A stretch of DNA of 64,000 nucleotides from Zygaena filipendulae (taxonomy: Eukaryota > Arthropoda > Insecta > Lepidoptera > Zygaenidae), in contig OU015660.1 in assembly GCA_907165275.2 (NCBI GenBank), positions 9,488,501-9,552,500 on the forward strand, given 5' to 3'. The translations under genes were made by a program, and so were the position numbers. The notes beneath the pieces were generated by a model that did no database searches, was not told the origin of the DNA, and saw only the letters and a list, made by a program, of their open reading frames with translations. Positions 32,402 to 45,600 of the stretch are shown piece by piece. Numbering within the stretch: position 1 is the stretch's first letter; the number at the start of each line of letters is the position of its first letter.

Positions 32402-33623
32402 CCTAAGACTTGAAAACGCTCGCTCGGGCGTAATTTGAATGGTGAAATAGAAGACAAGTTAGATCCTTATTTCGGTAATTTTGGTTTTATGCTCGCTTAT
32501 TTGACGATTCTTTTCCACTTTTAATTTTATCATCAATAGCCATAGTTGTTATATTCTTAAACATTTTACAAGCTTCTTCATCAGGCAAACATGTGTAACT
32601 GCTTAAAACAACACCAGCACAATTGATGAATAGATTTGGTAAATATACCTCGCAGGTCGAATCGAAACGATTTTATCCTGTAGACCGGTAATCTTGATCT
32701 TGCACACGTCCGTCGAAAATTTTAAAGCACGACAAAATTATGCGGGTTTTTGTCTCTCGAGAATTATAATTTGTTTTTTTAACAGCTTTTTTTCCTTACG
32801 TTCACGTTAATAACGATGTATTTTATTTTATAAAAGTTTAATTTTGAACAAAGGAATAGGCATCGTATACAAAATAAAATTACAATTCATCCTAAAAATG
32901 AAATGACTGTATGGGAGATAAGGAACTTTATTCTTCTCTTTAGAAACCGAATCCTATAGAGCATGGTTTGTGTTTCATTACTATCAGTATGGTCACTTCG
33001 CGTTATTCTAACCGAATGTTTTCCCGCAAAAGCTATCCATTAATAACATTCATCCATCCATCACAGCAAATGTGAGAACGAGAATATAAATAGTTCAGAA
33101 ATCTTCAGGGACAAAATAAAATTCCAACTTGCTACCTTACCAAATCGAAATCTTTTAATAATAAATCAACGGAGGATAATATTTCTTTTTCTTTTAATAT
33201 CTTTAATATCAAGATTGAAGACCGTTGCCGTCAAGAGTATTAGCAAGTTTTGCATATATCATAATAAATAAAGAAACCGAAACATTTTTTTTTTGGTACA
33301 ATAAAGTTATTTGTTTTTACCTTTTTGCTCGAAAATAGTGTTATTAAAATATCAGGAGACCGATCGCGCTATTTGGGAACAAATTTTTCGGAACAAAACG
33401 AAGACAGAAGTATGACTTTATGTTTGACTGTAGTTTCCTTTTATTCTTGATCTTGTTCAAGTTTAATGTTAATCGAAATAAGAGTTGGAAGGTACATGTA
33501 AAATAATCAAGCGCTATCATTGATGCAAAAGCCTTTTTAAGTGGTACAGATCGATACAAATGTTCTTACAGGAAATGGCGTTGATAGATGATAACGAAAA
33601 ATAAAACCAATATTATCAAACAA
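32402..33623. other. No recognisable feature
   Basis: AT-rich; no gene or repeat recognised. Confidence 0.4.
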
Positions 33624-33840
33624 CTAGCTGTGCCCCGCGGTTTCTCCCGCGTGAGTTTCGGAAATCCCGCAGGAACCATTTTTTTTTAGTAAAAGAAGCC
33701 TAAGTTACTCCTTAGAACATCAGCTACCCCATTTCATTATAATTGATCTAGCCGTTTCAGAGAGTAGCCGGAACAAACAGACGGACAGACAAAAATTTCG
33801 AATTTTCTTTGTTTTTTATGTAAGTACCGTATATAGGTAA
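33624..33840 (-). mobile_element. Helitron-like element
   Basis: The 3' end CTAG at 33624-33627 is followed by CTGTGCCCCGCGGTTTCTCC and CGCGTGAGTTTCGGAAATC, then ATTGATCTAGCCGTTTCAG and GAACAAACAGACGGACAGAC. It belongs to the subfamily with GGAACAAACAGAC near the 5' end. Confidence 0.65.
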
Positions 33841-34229
33841 GTACTTTCATATAAATTCATTGTCCTACATTATTAACCTCGCTCACCCAGTCTCACTCAC
33901 TAACCTAAAACTAATAGGTAAATTACGACAGAAAAAAAAATTATAACAATAATAGGTTTAAAAAATAATAACTTAGAAATGTGAGTGGAGTGAGTGATCA
34001 TACTGTATCTGAGAAATAAATAACTACCTACCTGTTGATATTTATGTCTCTGATATCTTCGTTGGCTTGTTGTCGTGCACCGGCGGATTGGTCAATCTCC
34101 ATTCATTGTAGTAGAACTTGTATACAACGTGTTAATGGATAAACTGAAAACCTGATACACCCCATTTAAAAAATAAACAATAATATGATTAAAATATATT
34201 TGATGTTCAAAAAATGTATACTTTAAATG

Positions 34230-34576
34230 TATACTTTGATGAAATTTGGCATGCATGGACATAGGGTACTTTTTATCCCGGAATTCCCGCGGGAACTCCG
34301 AAATTACCGTTTTTTGTGATACACTTCGGAAACCCTAATTAAAAAAAGTAAATAGTAGAAAAATGAGTTATTTTATCCTATTATAATATTATAAATGTGA
34401 AAGTGTGGATGTTTGGATATTTGGATGTTTGTTACTCAATCACGCAAAAACGGCTGAACGGATTTGGGTGAAATTTGGCATGCACGTTGTCAGAGAAGGA
34501 CATGGGGTACTTTTTATCCCGGAATTCCCGCGGGAACTCCGAAATTCCCGCAAGTTAAACCGCGGGACACAGCTAG
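34230..34576 (+). mobile_element. Helitron-like element with an extra partial copy
   Basis: The complete copy is 34376-34576 (201 bp): 5' TCCTATTATAATATTATAAA after A, 3' hairpin CCGCAAGTTAAACCGCGGG and CTAG (34573-34576) before T. Just before it, 34230-34310 repeats the middle segment (GAAATTTGGCATGCATGGAC to CGAAATTACCG), a broken neighbouring copy. Confidence 0.8.
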
Positions 34577-35281
34577 TTATACACAATAAAATAATAAAAT
34601 GACTTGAACAATAAAAGTTACATGAGTACTAAATAACAATTCCATAGCCATTTCCTCCGAAATAAGGTTCGATAGTCAGTGGAATGGAAAAAAAAAACAT
34701 CCGCACACATCGGGGGACCCGGGACTTTAACAAATCGATGTAAGATAAACCAGTATTTATTGCATTCAATATAATATTATTATTTGATAGTGTTTTGACA
34801 AAGTATACAAGGATACAATTGAGAATTGTTTATTTGTTGTTTTTTATTCTGTTCCATTTTTTTTTCAGGCAAAATATTTTAAGAATGAAAATAATATTCA
34901 TGAGATTCGTCAAATACCCGCTATAGTCATTTACAAGTCGTCACTATGTCGCCAGACTAGTCTATAGTGGTGTATACATTATATTAACTTGTGAAATAGA
35001 AGAAAAAAGTTTTCTGTATTCTGTAGTTAGGTATATGTTCTTGTTCCCTGCGCTGCGGTATCACCTACCTACGTTAATTAATCGAACAACACTTTCTTCG
35101 CCGGTATAGAAATAACCCCAAACTTGCCTTTTCACACGTACTGATTGCCGAATAAACGGCTGCCGTACACACGGGACGAAGTGAACACACTTTGTACAAA
35201 TACACTTTACAAGTACACACCGTACAAGTGTACCGATTTATCTACCTTCTACTACAGGCGCCCGGCTTAACCGGACACGGG

Positions 35282-35282
<1 letters not shown>

Positions 35283-35321
<39 letters not shown>
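35283..35321. repeat. (TG)n microsatellite
   Basis: About 19 uninterrupted TG units. Confidence 0.9.
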
Positions 35322-35323
<2 letters not shown>

Positions 35324-35731
35324 TAGTCGTAGGGTCGTAGAGTTTTGAGTTCTAAATTCAAGTTGAATATTATCCAGCATACACAGCAGTCCCTACACCG
35401 CCATCATCTCGAAGCTCACCGCTATGTTATGAGCGCGCGTGGGGTGGTACAAACTTGACGAAGGGAGGAGAATGTCGCTTCTGTAGGTACACGTGTAATA
35501 GTTAGTTTATATCTTTGGTATGGGCATGTACATATTAAACTGCACGTACCAACTTCGCTCCTTGTATAGTATACACTGTATATCCAGCAATTGTTAAAAG
35601 CACTAAGTCCACGGATCTAAATACATTAAGTACTATAATGTATACAGTATGTATGTATTTACACGTTTTTTAGTTTATAAAAGCTGAGTGGACAAACACG
35701 TGCAATCACGCACACAAGCATTTATCAATTA

Positions 35732-35931
35732 CTAGCTGTTCCCCGCGGTTTCACCTGCGGTAATTACAGAGTTTCCGCGGGAATTCCGGGACAAAAGTAC
35801 CCTATGTCCTCTGTACCCCTGACAACGTGCGTGCAAAATTTCATGGTGATCGATTGGGCCGTTAAGGCGTGAAAGCATAAATAAACAAACAAACCAACTT
35901 TCACATTTATAATAGTAAGGATTTCGTTAAA
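35732..35931 (-). mobile_element. Helitron-like element, full 200-bp copy
   Basis: 3' CTAG at 35732-35735, hairpin CCCCGCGGTTTCACCTGCGG, body GTACCCTATGTCCTCTGTAC, GGGCCGTTAAGGCGTGAAAG, and 5' end (reverse of) TCCTTACTATTATAAATGTG at 35931. It is flanked by A and T as Helitrons require. A good reference copy for the family. Confidence 0.8.
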
Positions 35932-36223
35932 ATAGTTCTTGTTTTAGTAAACAAATTATTCAGAAATTATGACAAAAGATTGTTTTGCTTTATTTTTAAT
36001 ATACTTAGGTATACATAAATCTAATGTTTTGGTATTGACTACCAAAGTACCTTGTCGATCATACTTTTTTCGCTTGAAGTATTCTATATCTTAATAATAC
36101 CTACTGTTCATCTAAGCGTCAAATTCGTTTCGAGTTTTGAAAAACAAATGTTTATGTTTTCTCCTACAATGTACTCGTGAGTGGGTAAAAAAATACCTAA
36201 CAAATTGTTTCCAAATAGAGTAG

Positions 36224-36310
36224 GTAATGAATAAATGAATAAAAAACACTTTATTGAGCACCACATTTGCGGCAAGACCGGATAGTTAAGAAATAACTAA
36301 AACAAAACCT
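36224..36310 (-). mobile_element. LINE/SINE 3' tail fragment
   Basis: AATGAATAAATGAATAAAAA, CACTTTATTGAGCACCAC and TTGCGGCAAGACCGG. The (AATG)n tail and ACTTTATTG are the usual reversed 3' end of a lepidopteran non-LTR element; the 5' part is missing. Confidence 0.45.
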
Positions 36311-36535
36311 CAATTCTTTCATGTATTGTTTATAAAAATTAAATATTACACACTAATAACTAAACACAGTAAAATCGGCCGCCTAGGACAACTTAAGTGT
36401 AAGCATATTACCTATTATTATAATACTGCTAGAAGACTAGGTCAAACGCGAGCTTATGTCTGATTTTCCCTCGCATTCCTCTACTAACTGCTTTCCTTAT
36501 TGTCCTTATTGTCTTATTGTATTGTTCTTACTAAT

Positions 36536-36913
36536 CTAATATATAAAATTCTCGTGTCACAATGTTCGTTCCCATACTCCTCCGAAACGGCTTGACCGAT
36601 TTTTATGAAATTTTGTATGCATATTCAGTATGTCTGAGAATCGGACAACATCTATTTTTCATCCCCCGAAACTTTACAATAGGTAATATAGCTTATACAT
36701 GAGAATAACACATAGGCTATATTATAATCCGAAAGCACCACCAAGCACACTTTCTGATCATCGTGAAGGTTGACTGGTAGAGAATGCCACTGTGGCATTG
36801 AGTCCGCCTTTTGTACCCTGTTGTGCAATAAGCTTAAATAAAATAAATAAATAAATAAATAAATTCCCGCGGTTAACTCTGAAATTAACGCAGGTGAAAC
36901 CGCGGGGAACAGC
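36536..36913 (+). mobile_element. Helitron-like element interrupted by a LINE tail
   Basis: The 5' half TAATATATAAAATTCTCGTG, CCGAAACGGCTTGACCGATT runs to about 36665. The 3' end GCAGGTGAAACCGCGGGGAA-CAGCTTA lies at 36890-36913. Between them is a LINE 3' tail with TTTTGTACCCTGTTGTGCAA and (AAAT)n at about 36766-36863, apparently inserted later. Confidence 0.5.
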
Positions 36914-36925
36914 TTAAACATTTTT

Positions 36926-37010
36926 TAACCGACTTCGACTTTTTAAGGAGGTGGTCCTCAATTCGACGCGTATGTATTTTATTTTTTTAACAAAGATTTT
37001 TTTTTATCGT
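36926..37010 (+). mobile_element. End fragment of the AACCGACTT element
   Basis: It begins TTAACCGACTTCGACTTTTT followed by AAGGAGGTGGTCCTCAATTC, the usual left end of this lepidopteran repeat. The right end is not found, so this is a truncated copy. Confidence 0.4.
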
Positions 37011-37437
37011 GCACATTTTAAATAGTATTGTAACTACGTAATATTAACGAATATCGAGTTGCTCAGCAGGTACTCATCGTACTGAGATAGATGCTCAAGA
37101 AAGTTTCACAAATTGTTATTTCTGTATCGATGAAATCATAATAGCTTTTTATTACATCAACAATTGCCGAAGACTAAAATTTACACAAAGTGTGACGCCT
37201 TTGTCTAAGTTTTCGTCGTATTTGAATTTTGATTTAAGGTAAGGGACTTAAGAAACTTTACAAATTATATTGGAGTTTATGAGCTTTAGTAGCCGACTTA
37301 TGTGGTGGAGTGTTTATTTTCTCGTTATTGTCTTGGTAGGTACTGTAATTGTACATTTTCTGAATAACTCTCTTATAATAATATAACATTATTTAAGGAC
37401 TATAAATTGAATTTCGCTCCTCCAACAAAACCAATAT

Positions 37438-37790
37438 TTTTTCATTACTCATACTCGGAAAGTAGGTCTGAAGTTGCCTGAGAAGCGGGTTGAAAGTAAC
37501 CCTTTTCAGCCCTAGGGAGAATCGCTTTCAACTGACAGCTGGATACTGCAGAAACTCAAGTTTTTTTTTTTATGTCATAGGGGGCATACTTACTGGCCAG
37601 TAGCACACCTAATGGTTGATTTATGTAAAATAAAATTCACTCATTTTTTTCTTTAGCTAATTCCTACTTTTATTTTGACTTTCCTTGCATTCGTAATGAA
37701 AAGCACAGTGTTATCCTCGGGAGAAAGACTTATTACTTTACCCCTAGGATAACAATGTACTATTTCACCCTATTCTTCTTAACAATGATT
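37438..37790. repeat. Duplicated repeat, copy 1 (without hairpin)
   Basis: Segment 37438-37550 (TTTTCATTACTCATACTCGG... CTTTCAACTGACAG) is nearly identical to 40091-40195. Segment 37624-37790 (GACTTTCCTTGCATTCG, ACAGTGTTATCCTCGGGAG) matches 40506-40700 except that a GC-rich hairpin is absent between CTTATT and ACTTTACCCC. No protein is encoded. Probably an unclassified transposon. Confidence 0.65.
37561..37620 (-). mobile_element. Retroposon 3' tail (same family as 20985-21232)
   Basis: TTTTTTTTTTATGTCATAGG, GGGCATACTTACTGGCC and AGCACACCTAATGGTTGA, the reversed 3' end with A tract. It splits the repeat that starts at 37438 from its continuation at 37624. Confidence 0.5.
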
Positions 37791-38419
37791 AAAATGGTAT
37801 TAATGGTTTTGTGGACGAGTTATAAATTCTGCTTTTTACTTTGCGAGGAAATAAAAAGTAGTAGGTATAACATAACATTTCTTTAATTAAAATTCAAAAT
37901 AAAATTAGTGCAGTTTTGAATACTGAAGGAAATGGTTTTTCCCGGCATATTAACCTCCTACTAACTTATTTTACCCTAGTACTTTCGAGTTAAGAACAGA
38001 AAGTGCAGTGGTGCATTTGTTTTGACCTTGAATTTCGAACAATATTATTTTGACTGAAACTATCGCTCTAGAGAGGTTCTATGGCTACCACAAATTCTAT
38101 CCATGAACTTCTTATTGTGTTTAGCTGTATATGGCTCATTTTCTTTGCCTTTGGTATCTACATTTGTGAGTAGATATACATTAATGCCCTTGTCTACAAA
38201 ATTTGATTTTGTGCAGCCTATATGATCCTGCACAAACAAGCACTTTCCGAGCATGAGAAGTGAAAAAAAAAAATTATATTCTAATCTTAATCTAAAAAAA
38301 CTAAAATAACATCATGGTACAAAACGCTGACAGAAAAACTTAATGCTGTGGTGGCATTTTCAGCCAGTCTCCACTTAGAGTTGAGAAAGTAAAGTTGCAT
38401 ACTAAAATTTATTACATAA

Positions 38420-38594
38420 CTAGCTGTTCCCCGCGGTTTCACCCGCGGTAATTTCGGAGTTCCTGCGGGGATTCTCGGATAAACAGTACTCTATGTCCTT
38501 TTCTGTATACCTGAGAATATGTATACCAAATTTCTTGATGATCGGTTAAGCCGTTAAGGCGTTTAAGCGATACGAATAAATAAACAAACAAGGA
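38420..38594 (-). mobile_element. Helitron-like element
   Basis: 3' CTAG at 38420-38423, hairpin CCCCGCGGTTTCACCCGCGG perfectly paired, then CTCTATGTCCTTTTCTGTAT and GTTAAGCCGTTAAGGCGTTT. The 5' end is slightly shortened (AAACAAACAAGGAT). Confidence 0.7.
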
Positions 38595-39574
38595 TAAATA
38601 GTATACCGCCGCGCCCGCCTTCTACTAGAGTAGATATTATTTTTCCTATGCACCCCCCTTAGCTGGAAGAGATCGCTCTGAGCGATAAGATACATTAGGT
38701 TAAGAAACATTAGATTGTGATACATTGTAGTAAAATTGTTTTTTTTTACTGTCTATTTTAGTAGTGTTCAATAAAGAGTCATTATTATTATTACTCGTAT
38801 GATGTCATAAAATTAATATTGTTTTGTGTCTTGTATGCGCCATAGTTTTTCTACGAAGAGTAATTTTTCAATGTTAATCATCTTTTTTGTGTTGTAGTGT
38901 TGTGTATTGTTACCTACATACGTACCTACAATTTTTCAATATTTCATCCCAAGCAATTCGCTTTAAACGTCGAGAAAAACTAAACAAATCACCAAAGTTA
39001 CTGGAACAGATCCGACGTTTATTGCTCATACGTATGCAGGGCCGATGTTGTCGGTCTGGCGAAGTCCGAATTGGTATCTATTTGTATTCGTGTTGACTCT
39101 CGTAGACTATTCACAAGTTCAGGAAAATATTGAAGTTTCTCTTCTGTGGGTTTGCGATATTATGTAGACCGAATTGAAAAGAAAGCACACCCACTCCTTC
39201 GGTATCGTTCTTTTTGAATGTCACTTGCAAAGTTGATTAATATTTTGCTGCTTACCAACTATTTTGTGCTTGTGTTCCGTCTGATGGATGCATTTTTGAG
39301 TGGAACTTTTGTTGCACTTATAGATAGAACTTATCTAAGCTAAAATGACGCGCCCCTCCATCGGGCATACGCACACGCACAACCGTTAAAATATCGATAC
39401 GACACATATAAATCTGGTCTTGCCATTCGTCCTCAGTTGCCGCATAGTGTCGCCGCACTCACACTATTAAAGAAATATTATCAATACATGATATCGCATA
39501 TATCTAAAACTGCTTATTGAGTAGTGGGGCGTGTCATTTTAGTTTAGATAAGCTCTACCTATTTATTAAATACC
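38595..39574. other. No recognisable feature
   Basis: Short frames only. AATAAAGAGTCATTATTATTATT near 38770 (bases 38771-38793) resembles a retroposon tail. Confidence 0.35.
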
Positions 39575-39770
39575 TAACTCTTTTCCGTGATTTCACCCGC
39601 GTTAATTTCGGAGTTTCCGTTGGATTTGCAGGAAAAAAGTACCCTTTGTCCTTCTCTGTACTTCCCCTGACAATGTGTGTACACAAAATTAAATAATCGA
39701 TTGACTAGCTTAAGCGTGAAAGCCTAAAAAACACACAAATAAACTTAATTTCGTATTTATATACGGAACG
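39575..39770 (-). mobile_element. Helitron-like element, mutated ends
   Basis: TTTTCCGTGATTTCACCCGC, GTACCCTTTGTCCTTCTCTG and CTTAATTTCGTATTTATA follow the family plan, but the terminal CTAG and half of the hairpin are lost. Confidence 0.5.
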
Positions 39771-40090
39771 TACAGACATTTATTAGAATGTGACTTTGTA
39801 AACAATACTCAAATTCAGGAAATATTATTATCAGTGATGGCAACTAAAAACCTTTTCATAACCATTCCTATGATTCGTTTCTACCTCTTTAACACCTCAG
39901 CAGCAAGCTTCGTTATCAACCTAAATACTTCTTGTTTTGATAGACCATCTCCGAGGCACTAGCACATAAAACGTAGGTACATTATTTATCGTTTCCGACT
40001 GCTCTCCGCGCATTTCACACCAATAACGTAAATCACGTAAATACCATTCTATTACTCACGTGCAAATGGAACTGTAATGGTTAAACATAT

Positions 40091-40700
40091 TTTTCATTAC
40101 TCATACTCGGAAAGTAGGTCTGAAGTTGCCTGAGAAGCGGGTTGAAAGTAACCCTTTTCAGCCCTAGGGAGAATCGCTTTCAACTGACAACTGTCAAATT
40201 ATTAAAAAAAAACTAGGTCTATTTTCACATTTCTATTGAACCATGTTTCAACTTTCTATACAGCCAGCGCGATGTAAAATTGAAATAACGTAAAGTTTAA
40301 GTAGGTTAATTTAAAATAAAATTCACTCACTTTTTCTTAAGCTAATTCCTATTTATATTTTTTTTATTTTCTTTAATTAATACTTAATAATTAAAGATAA
40401 TATTTTTTTTAGGTCGCCTCAATGTAAATAAAAAATACTGGCTGAATAGCTAGCCGGCCAAAGAAAAAGAAATAGGTGGGAAAGTGTCAAGCGACTATCC
40501 GATCTTCACTCATTTTTTCTTTAGCTAATTCCTATTTTTATTTTGACTTTCCTTGCATTCGTAATGAAAAGCACAGTGTTATCCTCGGGAGAAAGACTTA
40601 TTTAGTCCCTCGATCTATTAGCGCCCTCGCTACGCTCGGGCGCCAAACCCCGTCTCGGGACTAAATAAGTTACTTTCACCCCTAGGATAACAATGTACTA
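40091..40700. repeat. Duplicated repeat, copy 2 (with hairpin)
   Basis: It shares long, almost identical blocks with 37438-37790. Between them lie about 300 bp not in copy 1 (40200-40505), including a second partial start (AAAATAAAATTCACTCAC). At 40598-40670 is a GC-rich hairpin whose arms CTTATTTAGTCCC and GGGACTAAATAAG bracket CGCCCTCGCTACGCTCGGGC. The near-identity shows recent movement or duplication. Confidence 0.65.
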
Positions 40701-42233
40701 TTTATTCTTCGAACACAGTTCATTTCAATTTCAGGTTTTGTTTACCATTTGCCTACCTATCTAGATAATAGCTTGAACCTGTAACGCTAGCATTGGATTG
40801 GCTCGTATCCAAACAAAGCATTGCGTAGATAACCCCATATAAGTTATAGACCGACGTGAGAACACGAATATGTATGTAAAAGAGTTATTTATATTCTAGT
40901 ACATACATAACCAACAGTCTTGATTTTTATTCTAAACGGATATTCTGCGACAGAAATATTCTATAAGCAAATAAATTCTTATCCGAATGCTGTCTTTATT
41001 TACCAAATGATTTATAATCTATGGATGTAAAAGTTTATTGTCATCGTTTTTAGCTCCTATGTACGTAACTATAGCTTAAAAAAGTTTAAAAACTTATCGT
41101 GTAATAAGGCTAGCTTATTGCTCCTGTGGCACGGCGCTGAAAATGTAATTTTGTACAATCTCCCTGCGAGCGCCAGCGCAGGCAATTTGAAAAGATTAAT
41201 GACAGTGACAATAGAACAGCCTTGCTCACAACCATCACTTTTCCGGCGGAACAAAGTGTAATTATTGATTTTTTGAAGTGTAACTTCTGTATGCGCGAGA
41301 AGAACTCGTGTATGACCATTCGGTAGGTACGTGGTAGGTACGTTATGTATTTGTAAGGTTTTCCTCACGACATATTGAGCATTCGTAATCGAATCTTCTA
41401 AGTCGAATGATTAATGACAACTTAGACATGCGGCCAATGACAGCCCGGGTCTAATCATACCTCGTGCCTCGTAGTTTCTCAACGCTTTACTGTTTTTTTG
41501 GTTTTTTTTTTTTAAACGTGCACTAGATTATTTTTTTAACCCCCAATATATTTTTTGTAGGGCTTACCAATCTAAATTATCAACCCCAATCCTTTAGTCA
41601 GGAGATAGGTACCTACTTCTTTGTTTCGTTATTTCACGTAAGGGTGGCTAAGAAGCCAAGATTGCCTTATGGAAGTAGTTTTATGTTTATTTGATCCAAC
41701 AACAAAGTAATACGGAAAGCGAAAAAGTTCTTCCCACACTCGGAATGTTAATTGCTAAATGAGGAGCCGTACATTCAGTTTGGCCGTGTTCAATTACGTT
41801 ATGTTAGATCCTTTTTTAACCCATTTTTAGATCAAATCAGATCTAAAATAAAAGCTTTTAAAAATTGTAATTGCCACAGAATCCCATTGTTTAAAACGCG
41901 TATTAGGTTCTGTTAACAAGTAAAAGTATAGTCGAATGTTCATAACCATTTTGTTTACATTTGTGTCGAGCATTCCGTAAAATATGTGAATCTAGTTAGA
42001 ACATGCTCTCAACGCTTTCAGAAAGGGGAAGGGGGAACACACCTCGTTGGGAAGTGCTCCCTTTGTGGTTGAAATCTCTGAACCAAGGAAAGTGAGGAAA
42101 CAAATATATGTTCCTATCTGGGTGGGTGAACGTAGATGTGTGTTGACAAAATTTTTGTACAAAATTACCTAGGTATATCAGAATTTATCCAGCTTGCTTC
42201 TCCCGTGTGAAATTCGCAATCCTCTCCGGAACT
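40701..42233. other. Mostly unassigned DNA
   Basis: A 99-codon minus frame at 41368-41069 includes DGCEQGCSIVTVINLFKLPA, which looks slightly protein-like, but no family is recognised. Nothing else. Confidence 0.35.
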
Positions 42234-42234
42234 G

Positions 42235-42283
<49 letters not shown>
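42234..42283. repeat. (GT)n microsatellite
   Basis: About 24 GT units followed by an imperfect GTATGTGTTG end; the (CV)n-like reading in this place is an artefact of the repeat. Confidence 0.9.
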
Positions 42284-42288
<5 letters not shown>

Positions 42289-42354
42289 TGTGAAAACAAA
42301 ATAATTATTCTTGGTTCCAAATTTTATCCTAATCCGTTCAATTTATGTGTGTTT

Positions 42355-42600
42355 AACAGCCGCACTCACAGTCGTTTTAATGGTTACTTAATTTTAAGTG
42401 AAGATTTTAAAAACAACACTGCGGCACTCCGAGACGTTTATTAAATTAATGTTAGTTGGCATTTAACTAAATTCAACTTAATTACTGAAATGCCACTTAG
42501 ATTAATTTAATGAACGCGTCTCTGAGTGCGGCAGTTTTGTTATAAAAATCATTACTTAAAATTAAATAAACATTTAAAACGACTCTGAGTGCGGTCGTAC
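42355..42600. mobile_element. Fold-back MITE, copy 3 (diverged)
   Basis: The layout is the same as copies 1 and 2 (GCCGCACTCACAGTCG at left, CGACTCTGAGTGCGGTCG at right, central TTGGCATTTAACTAAATTCA). There are more substitutions, so it is an older insertion. Confidence 0.75.
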
Positions 42601-45600
42601 CTACGTAACGAACGTCCAAACACGTTCTCAATCTTTCACCATAATTTAAATATTATCAGATGTAGGATCTATGTATTTTCTCGGTTTATTCATCATTCAT
42701 ACTGAATCATGGAAATATCATCGTAATTAGTAACGATAACGTCATAAATCGCAGAATGAAATCGCGTCGATCGCTATTGAAAGTGGTGTAACTATACGGT
42801 TTGAGGTATATTCGATTCGGAGTGCAAATTGCTTTTGACGATGCAAAGGTACTTAAATTAATCTCACATCAACCTTACGTCAGAGACCATCTTCGTATCA
42901 GGTCGTGTAGAGCATAACAAAAGTTTTTACCGCGAAAATGTTATAGTAGAAGATAGTAAAACAACAGGCGTCGATAACTATAAAAAAGTTGAACTATGAA
43001 GAAGTCTCTGAAATCCGAGCTATAACACTGATGCTCTGGACTGTAAATGTATTTTTAATACAGTTGCTCAAAAAGTGCTATATATTACATAGCGGTTTAG
43101 CGTGCGTGTTGACAATTAATCACTAGTGTGTAGTTAGTAGTAGTAGAAAAACTGGCAAAGTTTATTAAAAAAAAAAAATAAAAAAAAAAATTACCCTAAC
43201 CGTCTGTATGAGTACGACGCACGACCTTTGCCTAGCCTCTCTACTCAGACAAACTCGCACCAGTATTCAACGCCATTTTCATAAATTTTTCACTGGGTAC
43301 AAAATTATATTTGTTTGTATCTTATTTTATTTTATTTTCGTTTATTCAGGACAACAACAGCTACAAAAACATATCGACAATAACATCGATATGACACCAA
43401 TTACAACTATTGAAATTTCAATTTTTACTTTATTTACAACATAGTTATTATTTTAGCGGTGATTTAATTATATAAATATATTTATTACCAGGTAGTGTAG
43501 GTTCCTATCTAAAACTTACCTACAAGATTACTTACTAAGAAACTAATTTTCATGTAAGTCACAATTAATTAAAAGATAATCATACAACTTTCCACGTAAT
43601 GCTTTAGAAATAGTATAATTAATCATTTCACGCCTTCTCAAATTGTCTCCTTTGATTTAAAATAGGTATCTCTGATGATGATGATTGGTAATAACAGTGT
43701 CGTGTTCAAAAGTTTTATAACGAGGGTCCTAGAACTCGAATTAACAGTTAAGGGTGGACAGTTAGTTATCGTCTTTCATACTTTTTGGAGTCACACAATT
43801 TCTAACTCCATTAAACTTTGCTTTGTGACCGCTTAACGACCTACTCAGGGTTTATTAGAATCTCCAAAGTGAATTTACGACAACAGTTTGTTGAAGTGAG
43901 CTCTTTTTGCTCAGTTGTTTTGTTTTTAATTCGAAAATCAAACACGGTTCTGTCCACTTTCTCTAATAAAGCTTTTGTTTGTCGGTATACGGAGTGTGAG
44001 GTTTAAAATGGGTGGGAAAAAGATCGCGGTTGAATTAAAATTATTGGTACCCTAAATATTGATGACTTTAAAGTACAATTTAAAGTTTTATTTCTTAAAT
44101 GTTTTAATTGCAGTGTTGCACTTTTTCTGAATTAGTCAATTCAATTATTACTTTCCTTTCATTCACGACCTTTTTTATTACTTTCAGGTTTGTCCTTATT
44201 CAGTATTTACTGCTTTGAGAGTCTTTTATTTATTTACTTATCTCATATTTCCTACCTTAATTAGAGAGATCCTTTGATATTTTTTTTTTTTTACTAAAAT
44301 TTTGCGCGTTTATTAATCCTTCTTTCAGTTCTTTTGTCACAAGTCACAAACACCATTAAATCTCTAGAAATATTTTTATTTTTCTCGTGTCTTTTTTTCT
44401 TCTTCCTACAAAATCATAACTTCAATAACTTTGAATGTTCTAATTTTTTAACAGTACTTAAATCTTTTGAGTGATATTAAAATTAGTTGATATACGATTG
44501 ATTCTTTAGATTTGTTTTTATTGCTGCCGGTCAATGCGTATTTATAAGTACTTTCATGATTACATCTAGTCTGCATACATAGCGAGTGGAGTTTTTACTG
44601 TAAGTACACAATCCGTACTAGCTCTACGCATATTAAAACCGTGCAGTTTAGTTCGCACCGTTGCTTTGAACGAGCTCGGAGTTGTCACAATACATTGTAT
44701 GTTATTGCCAAAATCTCTACTCTTCGTTGATTCTCAACAAAACGTTCAGCGAAACGTATCTTAATTTAATTTACAAAGCGTTTGTTCTATCTTCAGTGCT
44801 GCGTCAGAAATTACAAATATCTTATTTTTCAGGGAAACTGGTTTAACGTTTAATTTCAATGAAGGGACTACTCGTATTAGTGATCTTAATCTCCGGTACA
44901 GATCGGTAATATTGCCCTAGGCCAACGATAGGAACAAGCATTTTTTTAAAATTATAAATGAAATAAAAAAAAATTGAAGATATTTCTCTGCAATGTCAAA
45001 AAAAAAATAGAATACCTATACAAGAAAAAAAATGTCTTGACAGTTAATAAATCCTAACGAAACCTAAATCAAACAATGAACAAAATAAAACAGGACTGGT
45101 GGCGATGTTTGATGATGTCATTATGGAAATGAAGAGCACTTCGTGTGAATAACATAAAATAACGTTGGAAAATTACACATTCACCGTTACTTTCATGGTA
45201 ATATCGTCATGAAAGTACGTTACATCACATTAAACGTCGTAACTCATAACGTTTCACCATAGCTTTGCTGCGGCTTTTTGTTTTATCGTATGAAAACATT
45301 TTGTGCAAATAAAAAAGCGTTTTTTATTTTTACTTAGTTTTCAATAGGTTCATAAAACTTGTTTAGATTAGAACAAAATTCATTCATCAAAAATTCGAGT
45401 AGGTACTTCCTATCTTATTCAACAGAAGGAAGTTCATCTTTCTTACAAAAGTTTTAGTTAAAAAAAAAGAAAAGGCAGAAAAATTTACGAAAACTGAGTA
45501 GTGAAACAACAATTTCGGCTCGCCAGTGGTAACATTTTGCTTTCTGCTGTATTGTGGGCACGTATAAAATTATATTGCCTTGTATACGTATACTACTAAC

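Noticed and set aside
41069..41368. 99-codon minus frame with a Cys-containing middle
   Set aside because: Slightly protein-like but no recognised family and no splice or promoter evidence; not called as a gene.
42235..42444. Small protein starting with alternating Cys-Val
   Set aside because: Produced entirely by the GT microsatellite.
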